Shown here: positions 54,401-64,000 of the stretch, one piece after another
Position numbering within the stretch: the first letter of the stretch is position 1
How the letters are laid out: each line of letters begins with the position of its first letter
DNA from: Mytilisepta virgata
Taxonomy: Eukaryota; Mollusca; Bivalvia; Mytilida; Mytilidae
Direction: 5' to 3'
Assembly: GCA_028015205.1 (NCBI GenBank)
Contig: CM051515.1
Coordinates: 10,186,001-10,250,000, forward strand
DNA length: 64,000 bases
Position numbers and translations under genes: made by a program
The notes under the pieces: model-generated
What the model was told of the DNA's origin: nothing
Seen by the model: only the letters and a program-made list of their open reading frames with translations
Databases searched by the model: none

Positions 54401-55880
54401 AAGTTTGTTTGTTAGCTTTATTGTTAATATTCATTGTATTTTAAATAAATTTTATTAATTTAAGACACCACCTACATGTATATGCTTGTATATCTTTTAA
54501 GTTTTCTTCTAGTTTGTTTAATTAAGGAGCAATTTTATACAGTAAAATATGAATAGAAATGCCTAGCACATGTTATACTTCACAGGGACATTATTTTATA
54601 AAATAATTATGTTGTACATGAACTGTTATGAGTTATTACGTTTAATGGAAGCTTATGTCTCATATTTATAAAACAAAAGTCTGCTGAATTGCAAAGTGAA
54701 TCATGAATTTTAAGTAGCTGCTGTTTAAGAATTTTACAGTCAATCCTGCTTTAAAGTGGACCTGAATATAACAAATCACTGCCTAGAAAGGGCACTGTGG
54801 AAAAGTCCATCATTACCACAGTACATGTATGTAAAATTAACCCCAGTAGCAAGGACATGTTCATAAGGACACTTTTTTTGTCCCTTGGTACCATTTATGC
54901 ACATATGTGGCACACATTTTCATTTGTTAGTCGTATTCAGCATATCATTTTCATTAGGTTATATGTTAGTATTGTATTAATGTATTTTGTCCATATAATG
55001 CATGTTGCTTTGAATTCACAAGCACCTGTTCTATTCCATATTTGTGGATATTGGAGTTGTCTCCCATATGCATGAGTTATCTTTCTGGACAAAAGGTGTC
55101 TTGTATTGGAAATATTTATTTATTTTGGGAATTTTCAGTTTTATCTATGGAGCGCACTCCGACATCCAACATTGCTGTTCAGTTTTAAACAGGCTGCTCG
55201 ATATTGGAGGAATCTTGAGCAATACTAAAAATTGGTATTCACAGATCAGAAATTCTTAACTACCTATGCAGTCCATAATATTTTACAATAAACAAGTTAT
55301 CAATTGTAGGTCAAAGTTGAAGGTCTTTTATATTTTTGATTACCAGATTCTAAAAAAACAATATTTACCTGAGAACAGTATTTCAACTTTACATATAATG
55401 TGCCTTTTTGTGTCCAATAGATATTAGTGATAAGAAAAATTAAAGCATCTAAATCTTTATTAGTTCAAAAATGTCATGTATGGTGAAATAAAGTGGCTGA
55501 TTATACAACTATTGGATTAACCAGTGAAATAGAAATTATTTATTTCTAATTTTATACCCAACTAGAATTTGAATGCTTCAGTAGATGTAATTTTAATACA
55601 GTAGAAAAATTATACAATTTGTCATCAGTGGTGCTAAATTCAGTTCAAAAATTATTTTATTTAAAATTTGCACATGTACAGTTCTGTTTACATGGTCATT
55701 AGTTTGTGTAAAATGTTTGTTTGCTATGTTTTTTACTTGAATAAACTGCTCATTTTATGATGAAGCTTGTTTCTTGCATTGTCTGTCAATTTAAACTTTG
55801 AATCAGGAGTATAGGTTTAGAAAGGAAAATGACAAACTACCGAAACCTGTCATCAACGAACCCCTCTACTAGTGCCATTA
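54401..55880. other. No gene; possible extended 3' UTR with repeat fragment
   Basis: 55038-55100 repeats 'ATTGGAGTTGTCTCCCATAT' 'GCATGAGTTATCTTTCTGGA', as at 51975. Short + frames at 54797-55259 overlap and contain nothing recognisable. Confidence 0.5.
55740..55745 (+). terminator. Candidate poly(A) signal 3
   Basis: AATAAA followed by GCTTGTTTCTTGCATTGTCT, also a convincing downstream element. It would give a 3' UTR of about 2.6 kb. Confidence 0.4.
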
Positions 55881-56120
55881 GTGTTCATACACATGTAGAA
55901 TAGAGAATGGAAACAAGGAATGTGTGAAACGGACAACAACCTGACTAAAGAGCTGAAAACAGCTCAAGGCTACCAATGGGTCTTCAATGCAGGAAGAAAA
56001 TTCTGCACCCGGAGGCGGGCTTCAGCTGGCCTCTAAACAATAATGCATACTAGTTCATCGAAATGGACTCCACACTTAACTCCAAAACATACAAATGAAC
56101 CAAAATTAAAAAAAACATAC
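55881..56120. repeat. Dispersed bivalve repeat (GGTCTTCAATGCAGG)
   Basis: 'CAACCTGACTAAAGAGCTGA' 'AAACAGCTCAAGGC' 'TACCAATGGGTCTTCAATGC' then 'GCACCCGGAGGCGGGCTTCA' 'GCTGGCC'. I recall this wording as an abundant mussel repeat; this is from memory only. Confidence 0.55.
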
Positions 56121-56469
56121 AAGACTATATCATAATTAACTTAATAAAGCATCACCTGTGGTAAGGTATTTTTGATATCAGTCTCAGTTGACAAGGAATG
56201 CCAGTTTTGTGGCTGTCTCCACATACAAGGGCCACCACAAATTGTGCTGAACACAATGTAAAATCCAAATTTGTCGATAAATCGGGTAAATCAGTCAGAT
56301 CACAATTACTTGAATGTTCTTTTACCTGTTAAATAATAAATTCTTTGATGGAATAAATGTACACAATTAGTTGATTAACTACTCATCAGTTGCATTGCTC
56401 AAGGCCTTATATTGTTTAAAACTAAAAAAACAATCCAAAAAGTTCAAGAGCAATTCAAAACTGCCAAAG
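56121..56469. other. No gene seen
   Basis: AT-rich, with no recognisable repeat unit or frame. Confidence 0.45.
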
Positions 56470-58050
56470 TGATGAGGCTTAAGAGAACTGAGCCTGTATA
56501 GCTCACCCGACAGTCCCACAATCAATCCATTTTATGTCATATCAAGTGACAATTGTAACGGACCTTCCATAGATGCTTCATACCAATTATTAGTTAATTT
56601 GGCTATATGGTTTCAGAGGAGAAGAGTTAAAAAATTCATCACTTAAAAATGTCGGCCATGTAAATTTTATGACCGGAATGATTTATTTGAAAGGGCAGCT
56701 ACATGTATTTTAAGTTGTTTGAGTGGGATGATTTATGCCAACATTGTAAAGGACACTCCATAGATGCTTGATACGAAGTACCAGTTCATATGTTTTGAGG
56801 TTTCAGAAAAGAAAATTTTTAAAATTTTGACCAATCAGAAATAAGTATTTATCATGGCAGCAATATCAGGGAGCAACCATTTGATTTTTATCGGGGGACC
56901 AGGATCAAATGTTTGATCCTGCCCATTTTTTGTTGAAATTTTGGTCCTGCATTTTATTTCACACCTACAGGTATCCTGTCTTTATTTTGCCAAAATCCTG
57001 GTCCTGCCTTTTTATTACCTCACATAATGGTCATGTGAGCTTTTGCCATCACTTGGCGTCGGGCGTCTGTCGTCCGACATCTGAACAGAATGAAACCGAA
57101 TTAGGCAGAGATGTTCCCTGTAAGGTCCTTTCCAAGTGTTGTAACTTTGGTTTTAATTTGTCGAAAAACAAGGTGTTTTGTAATTTCTGATCGGCTAAAT
57201 TTTTTTAAAAACTTCTGAAGAACGGCTTAACGGATTGAAACTTATCTTTATAGTTATGTTCCTATGAACTTGCGGGGGTACTTAGTTTAACATAGGACCC
57301 TATGTGAAATACATACAAAAATCTTATTCTAGAGAACCACTGAATGGATTGAGACCAAACATAACTTGAATGTTCCATTTGAGGTGCTTACCAAGTTTTG
57401 TTACTTTGATCCCGATCCATCATCCAGAGGGAACTTAGTTTAACATAGGACCCTATAAGAAATACATACAAAAATCTTCTTCTAGAGAACTGCTTTATGG
57501 ATTTAAAGGAAACATGGCATGAATGTTCCTTATAAGGTGCTGACCAAGTGTTGTTACTCTATCAAATGATCATTTCTGACATGAAGACCTTTGTACAAAT
57601 TTCCCCATAGGGTCCAATGTTAAATTCATTCCGGCTGTGGCCGCCATCTTAAATTTTCAATCGGCATAAAAAAAAAGAAGTTTTCTACAGGTTCATCCAA
57701 GGATTATTCGTTCCACAAATCAATTCAATTGGCTCAGTATAGTTTCTGATTAGAAGAGCTTTGAAGATAAGTCCAATCAGAATGAATTATCTGCCCCTGG
57801 TAGCCATGTTGAATATCCACTGAATGTTCCTTATGATGTTATGAAGAAGTGATGTTACTTTGGTCATCAGTGGAAGACTTAGTTTAACATAGGACCCTAT
57901 TATAATTACATAATTTACATACAAATGGCTTCTTCTTGAAAATAAATGAATTAAACCAAACATGGCATGGATGTTAATCTCAAAGTCCTTTAGCAATGAA
58001 CAAATGGAAATATCAGGTGAGCGATAAAGGCTCCTGAGAGCCTCTGGTTT
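56470..58050. repeat. Dispersed repeat family A, mixed-orientation mosaic
   Basis: 56472-56700 is + oriented ('GAGCCTGTATAGCTCACCCG'). 57020-58048 is mainly minus oriented, from 'GGTCATGTGAGCTTTTGCCA' 'TCACTTGGCGTC' to 'GCTCCTGAGAGCCTCTGG', but 57560-57820 inside it is + oriented ('CCCATAGGGTCCAATGTTAA', 'GCCGCCATCTT'). Copies have inserted into or recombined with one another. Confidence 0.65.
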
Positions 58051-58735
58051 TAAACTTGATCCTATCCCCCCTCCAAAGAAATCAAATAGTTGCTCCCTTA
58101 GCTGTGCGATCAGGCCGAGATATGCAAACTTTATAAAGGTCCTTCCATAGATGCTTCATACCAAGTTTCAGTTCATTTAGCTACGTCTTTTCAGAGAAGG
58201 TTTTTAAAATTTGTCCAATCAGAAATAAGAATTCATCATGGCGGCCATATTAGTTGTCTGTCCAGAACGAAATATGCAAACTTTATAAAGCAATGAACTT
58301 ACTTCAGTTACAATATAGGTAAAACAGGTTGAATGAAAAAAATTAAACATACTATAAAAATCCTATGTCTTGACACTTCTTAACACTTGACACTTATTAG
58401 TTTTATGTGCGTCATCATGACTTGGTTGACAGGTATGAAAAAACCGTTTCCCAAATGAAAATCGACCTGTTCCATTGATATTATCCCTTCCTCATACCGG
58501 ATTTGACAAGGGGCAGCATGGCGGGTGTCCTGCAGAAAGCAGACACTGCTTACTCTACCCCCAGTTTTTTGGTGGGGTCCATGTTGTTCATATGTTTTTA
58601 GTTTTTAATTGTAGTGCATGTATTGTTTTGGTCTTGTCTTCGTTGTTCTCCGGAGTTTGTCAGTTGTTATGATTTTTCTCTCCTTCGAATATCCCTTTGG
58701 TATTTCTTGACTTTACTATGCAGGATAACACAAAA
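58051..58735. repeat. Dispersed repeat fragments
   Basis: 58090-58270 repeats 'TCCATAGATGCTTCATACCA' text, also at 56570 and 56758. 58470-58720 ('GGCGGGTGTCCTGCAGAAAG', 'TTTGTCAGTTGTTATGATTT' and 'ATCCCTTTGGTATTTCTTGA') resembles a mussel repeat I remember. A small + frame here (58475-58672) is part of that repeat. Confidence 0.5.
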
Positions 58736-61464
58736 ACAAAACCTGAACTGATGAACATTTTATTGTTTAGATTTACGACTTATTAAAAGCAGCTTACAGA
58801 CCTTAATATCATACAAACATTTTCATCAACATTAACCAAACACTAATACATCACAAAAAACATTTTACAAGAAAAAATATCAACAACATTGATAAAAAAA
58901 AATTAAAAAAATCAACAACCACTAACCTTAAAGAATTTATTTTAGAACTGTCTTTAAAATATATAAATTATCTTCAATTTCTATTAGTACTTTTAAATGT
59001 GGATACAAAAGTAACAAAATTCTGTCACATTATGGCTTAAAAAGAACAGAAATACAATAATGGAGATACCAATCTGTTTAACTTTCATTTCTCTGATGCA
59101 ACTGGGGAAGGGGGGGGGGGGGGGTTAGAATGAACTGTTTTATCCTGCCTTTTTTGTTTGCCGACATCTTGTTCCTGGATTGTTATTCAGCCGTTTTGCA
59201 GCCTAAATTATTAATTTTTCATTTAAACCCCAAAATTTTCTGACTGACACAGATTCCCCCCCCTCCAAAAAAAATAATCAAATGTTTGCTCCCTTAGTTT
59301 GTTGAAAAATACATAAAATCACCATGTACAACCAGAATGAGGGTAGAATTTTTTAATTTTTCATTGAAAACTACTTTTAACAAATTTAGCAAATATAAAC
59401 TGTGGTGATTCACCATGCACCCTTGATGTTTACAAGGAGGATAGTCGTTTTTTTCCATATATAGTTATATAATGTGATTAATGAACAATATTTTCCACGA
59501 CATTGAAATTATGATTGAATGTTTGAGAAAACTTCTGATTCTCTAACATACACATATATTAAAATATGCCTTTTGTTTACTAACCCCCATGGATTAGAAT
59601 GTGTTCATATCTATCTTTGTTGAAAGAATCTGAACGGAGAAATCAAAAATTGTTCCATCTTTCTAGCCTAACCAGTTGTACATGATGAAAATATTTACCA
59701 GGAACTCTGAATATTTCTGTCCCGCATTGTAATAAATCAGCTGATACTGCATTTTTATGAGATAAAAAGACAAACAAAATTTTCAACAGAAACAAGAAAC
59801 GAATTTGCAAAAAATAGGTCATACGAAGATGTATCTTACAACATGTCTCCCAATCTTCATCTGTAACAATCAAATAACATATAAGGAGCAATGAAGATCT
59901 GATTTTAATCAGATTGTTAAAATACCAGTATCTGTAACAATAGCACTCAACTTGGCAAAACATAATTTTATTTATAGCCTCACAAATATCAAGAACAACA
60001 AGTTGGATAAATATAGATTCTACAATGGTGACCAGTTGATTATGATAAATTTCATAACACGTCAAGAGTTTTAGAATCTTTTAGAATGTTTTTTCTTTTG
60101 GCGGGAAATTTCAAGAGCATTTAACCAAAGTGTGGTGTTTTCAGAATTTATCAAACAGGTCAAGAGAATTACAGAATAATGTTTTTAAGCTGGCAAATTT
60201 TTATGTCAGAAGTTTCAAGGTCTAACATTTCTTTTAAGAAAAAAAAAAAAGAAAACATTTTATGGACTTGCCAAAGAATTATGGTTGGTTATGTAAATTC
60301 TGAACCACATACATTATTTTTTCATTTTGGCTTTAGTTCACAACCTTTCTCTCATGTTATATATGGAGAAAATGTTTTCACAATACCATCATAGTAAATT
60401 AATACTAAGCATACCTTATATCTCTAATTCATAACAATCGATAATGTTAAACATTTAATTAATTTAGGGAACATGATTTGATGTTATCATGTCCTTAATG
60501 TGTTTATTCAATTCTAGTTCATTACAAAGGAGTATAGCTACAAAATCCACCCTCAACAAATCTCTTTCATAGCCAATATTGTTTGAAACAGATTTTTAAA
60601 CCACAACTGTACCTACATAGTATAGTATAATACTCGTATTTCAAGCAAGAACTATTCATCAAATCACGTTCCCCAAATTACTCAGCATAAACCGGTAGTA
60701 AAAATTTAACCAAAATCAAATGTTATGAATTAGAGAGATAAGTATGCAAGAGTCTTATATGATCAATTTACATTTTTCAATCAACAGTACTTATTTATTA
60801 TTATAGTTCTGAATATACATATTAAATATATAAAGAAAATCAATAACGAAATATAAATACCCACCTCCAGCATTTTATATGTTGTATGATATGAAAGTTA
60901 TTTCTATTCAAAATATTGAGTGAATTATTTTCAGCTTCATTAAAAATTTAAGAACAGTTTACTTTCTTCAAACAAATGATATTTTTCATCACATTATGAT
61001 ATGAACTCAATACTGGTGATTCCTTTTATCCTGCAACTAACCTACATACATGTATTTACTAGCCAAATAAAGGGATAACCTGGTCCCCTGTAGAAATATT
61101 TTTCACTGTGCTAGCTCCACTTCAACTATAACCTCAGGTGGGGGTAAACCTCAATAAGTTACAATGAAAGTTTGTTTATGTTCAAGTTCACAGTTTTTTT
61201 ATATCATGTTCTCCGTAGATTATGAGCCAAAATCTTAAAATCAGCTAGATATGCACTATTTTATTGTCTTTGCCAATAAAATTCATTTTTTCACGATAAT
61301 AAATATACATGTACAATGTCAGAAAATATACAATTAAATTGTACTCTCCACAAAACAGGTGAGAAATTCTCAGTAAAGCTCACATTTTTGGCTGTTTCTA
61401 AGGCTCTTACAGATTAAATGTATATTTTCCGACAATGTACATATTTTGTTTATACATGTATATA
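58736..61464. other. No supported gene; AT-rich, possible 3' UTR of a minus-strand neighbour
   Basis: The longest frame is minus 60065-59643 (140 codons, Ile/Leu/Cys/Tyr-rich), which I do not recognise and which lacks splice context. A minus-strand AATAAA occurs at about 58756-58761 (TTTATT on +), so the region could be the 3' untranslated end of a gene beyond the window. There is no positive evidence. A G run lies at 59110-59124. Confidence 0.4.
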
Positions 61465-61664
61465 CTGTAAATTCGGAAATTATTGCGACATTTTTATTAT
61501 TGCAAAAAATGTGACAGGGTTGTATTTAAATCGCAATAATTTAAATTCACATTTTTGAATTTTGTATAATATCTTTTTCAATATCGCAAAAATTAAAATC
61601 GTGTTTTGGAGTAAAATGACAAAATCGCAATAACAAATGCACGCAATAATTTCTGAATTTACAG
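61465..61664. mobile_element. TA-flanked MITE, copy 2
   Basis: Ends CTGTAAATTCGGAAATTATT and reverse complement CTGTAAATTCAGAAATTATT are flanked by TA. The interior matches the reverse complement of copy 1 ('AATGTGACAGGGTTGTATTT', 'AAATGACAAAATCGCAATAA'). Confidence 0.88.
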
Positions 61665-61666
61665 TA

Positions 61667-62954
61667 TATATTTCATCACATTATCAAATAAACATATTAC
61701 GTGTACCAATGACTCATTATACTCCGTAGGTTACCAATTTTTGTGATGCAATTTAATCATGACTTCAAGTATAACTGTAAAACAGTGTCAAACAAAAATT
61801 TAATAATGCTTTATCAATAGAAAATTAAAAATAAATAAAATTCATTCTCAAAATAACAAATTAACCTTCAACAATAAAGAATGACATTAAAAAAATATTG
61901 AATCCAAATTGTTAACATTGGCTAATAAATCTGTTTCAACAAGAATAGTATTTAATTACCAGTACCTGAAAAAAAAATTCTCAAAAAGGTGATAAAAAGA
62001 ACAGAACTTTATTCAGAACCCAAGAACTGAATTATATCTTTTCCATAATGCCTTTTTTATTTTGAAAGTGACAAATAAAGGTGAAAAACTTGAAAAATTC
62101 AGTTAAAAAAACATCTGTTGCCCAAACACACAAGTGACTTTTCATACAGGTAATGCAAGTTAACTGTTAGATTACCTTCCTTGCCTGCTGCTCGAAAATC
62201 AGCTTGCCCCATATTTATTCAATTCCCTGTAATGTGCATTTTGGAAATGTTGGTTTTATTTCATTGCGTTTATTTCCAGTTAAAGAGAGAAAAAAAACAA
62301 TTATAGGTGTTTTTGACCCTCAAAGTGAGAGAAAGAGATAGTATGTGTCCAATTTTAGTTATACAAAGCAATTTGACATATATAATGAATTTACCAACAA
62401 TGTAGAGTTTCTCGATAAAATATAATAAATAAATATGACATAAATGAGAGAGCCTTCTCCATATTTGTCATTGAAAGAATATGCCAGAATATGGGTCATT
62501 CTTTTATAATTTAATTTGAATTGCAACACGCAATTTGATTGGTTGTTTAATGGTTGGGCAAGTTACATTATATTGTATAATCAACTTTGGGTACTTTGAT
62601 GTCACAAATATATTAATTCACAGTCCGCGATTAAAAAATTCCCAGGTTAAATATGTTATTCAAATGATTGTGGATCAGAATTTTTTTGAAAATTAAATTA
62701 TAAGGATTGTTTTAAATTTTGGAACAGGCTGTACTTGTTTCTCCTATTCTTGACGTGTTTAATTGGTGGGAAAAAAACTTCATAATATTTTTAACCACTT
62801 TGCGGCGATTAAATTTCTACGTGGGAATTGCCAAAGTATTTTCTACAGTTATTGGAACGATAAACTAGAGAAGTCCCAAAATGACGTCAACGTAAACAAA
62901 CAACATAGCAACAACATTTTCTTGAGGGTATTGTCGAAAATCATAGGAGAAACA
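61667..62954. other. No gene seen
   Basis: AT-rich. No unit, frame or RNA gene recognised. A 71-codon + frame at 62763-62978 overlaps the next palindrome and is not supported. Confidence 0.45.
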
Positions 62955-63098
62955 GATTCTCCTTTAATTTACTCGTGAGTTATGGAATTTCTCCACCCTC
63001 TATAGTTAAATTTTAGATTCGCTTGCTTGTTGAAAATCGAAAATTTAATTATCTCGGGTGGAGAAATTCTATAACTCACTCATACCTGAAGGAGAATT
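62955..63098. repeat. 144-bp foldback palindrome
   Basis: Left arm GATTCTCCTTTAATTTACTC-GTGAGTTATGGAATTTCTCC-ACCC pairs with the right arm GGGTGGAGAAATTCTATAAC-TCACTCATACCTGAAGGAGA-ATTC, with several mismatches. The loop is around TTCGCTTGCTTGTTGAAAA. Confidence 0.85.
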
Positions 63099-63861
63099 CA
63101 TATATATCCTACTCTGGTCAATTAATGCTTTACGGTTTATGAGTTGTAAACTGCCCCAAAGTAGGTTTTATCATATAACCCGTTCCAAAATTGAAAACAA
63201 TCTTTAAACAATCAAGAAAACTGGTATCTATGGACAATATACATGTATGTGTATCATTTTAAAACTATGTTTGTTTTTATCTAAACGATATATAACAATG
63301 TCTCTACAATTCATATTACAAGACAGATGGAAAAAAGCCAAATAAACATTGCTTCCATTTAAAAAAAAATCAGAGTTGTATATAAGTTATGTATAAACAT
63401 GGTGGAACATTTAAAATTTGTCACCTTTTTTTCTTGAGGCAATGAAAAAGCCATTTTCATTAATAATTATGATCAATTCATTAAAGCTAAATGATTCACA
63501 ATTCTGCCAAAAAGTGTAAACTTTCATATCTTTTTCCATCATTTACATTCACTTCACAGGTTGATCATCTGGAAGCCATAATCAGCTTGAAAACATAATT
63601 TTGGCCAATTGATCAATCTCCTAAGAAACAGGAGTATTAGACTGATGAAAAATCAAGAGGACATGCGAGGAATTCTAGGCTATCTAGGCACAATCAATGA
63701 TGAATCAGGTGAATCTTAACTGTCTTGGCAGTGGTTTGAAAATTGATTTGTTACTTTTGAACCACTAACTTCAACAATTAACTTACATGTGATAACTAGG
63801 ACAGTCTAATCTGTATGATTTTTCTTTACTTTTTTCAAAAATTTTCAGGGTTTTTTTAATA
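63099..63861. other. No gene seen
   Basis: AT-rich DNA. A slightly GC-richer island at 63625-63730 is closed in all frames I checked by eye. Confidence 0.4.
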
Positions 63862-64000
63862 CTGTAAATTCAGAAATTATAGCGATGTTTTTATTATTGC
63901 GAAAAATGCGACAGGGTTGTAATCGCAATAATTTAATCTCGCATTTTGGAATTTTTATATTCATGAATGAAGCGGCATTTTTCTCAAAATCGCAAAAATT
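63862..64000. mobile_element. TA-flanked MITE, copy 3, cut by window end
   Basis: Begins CTGTAAATTCAGAAATTATA after TA and continues 'AAATGCGACAGGGTTGTAAT' 'CGCAATAATTTAATCTCGCA', as in copy 2. The right end lies beyond the window. Confidence 0.85.

Noticed and set aside
59643..60065. 140-codon minus frame
   Set aside because: Longest plain frame in the right part, but hydrophobic, AT-driven composition, no motif and no splice context.

Overview
This is a eukaryotic, AT-rich, intron- and repeat-dominated window. It most likely comes from a bivalve mollusc, and I think a mytilid or close relative. The evidence is one multi-exon animal gene with canonical GT/AG introns, a tRNA-derived SINE, LINE remnants, MITEs and foldback elements, CCCTAA-type telomere-like DNA, and several dispersed repeats whose wording I remember from mussel genomes (the 'AGAGCCTGTATCGCTCACCT' and 'AGCTCACATGGCCC' family, and the 'AACGTCCAGTGGCAAATATT' repeat). 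The genus is inference from memory; no database search was possible.

The only well-supported protein-coding gene is on the + strand from about 39.4 to 53.1 kb (3' end uncertain, up to about 55.8 kb). It is a calumenin (CREC family, multiple EF-hand, secretory-pathway Ca2+-binding protein) with a signal peptide, six EF-hand positions and a C-terminal HDEF retrieval signal. I reconstructed a TATA/CCAAT promoter, a non-coding first exon, and coding exons 2-6 and 8. Exon 7 exists in two homologous versions, 7a (49685-49908) and 7b (49966-50162), separated by only 57 nt. Using exactly one keeps the frame (329 or 320 aa). Using both or neither gives an early stop. This looks like a mutually exclusive exon pair that swaps EF-hand 5 and adds or removes an acidic tract.

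Region by region: 1-5.5 kb holds degenerate tandem repeats and a GATTACA minisatellite. From 5.5 to 12.8 kb two inverted copies of a GGGTGTTAC/CGGAAA terminal repeat with matching 9-bp flanks bracket 7.2 kb. From 12.8 to 25.5 kb there is a mosaic of dispersed bivalve repeats, a complete tRNA-SINE with an 11-bp target duplication, and minisatellites. From 25.7 to 29.2 kb there are foldback hairpins, a possible orphan exon and a LINE reverse-transcriptase pseudogene. From 29.6 to 33.3 kb there is a 3.7-kb nested palindrome. From 33.3 to 35.2 kb there are arrays of TTAWCGCGWTAA boxes on a 20-bp period. From 35.7 to 37.7 kb there are minisatellites, a 650-bp telomere-like block and a LINE 3' remnant. 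From 39 to 55 kb is the calumenin gene with repeats in its introns, including a MITE about 100 nt upstream of exon 7a and a hAT-like element nested in another repeat. From 55 to 64 kb there are more repeats and two more copies of the same MITE.

The most interesting items are the frame-policed exon 7a/7b switch, the hierarchical palindrome at 29.6-33.3 kb, the 20-bp-phased CpG box arrays, and the 7.2-kb terminal-inverted-repeat unit.
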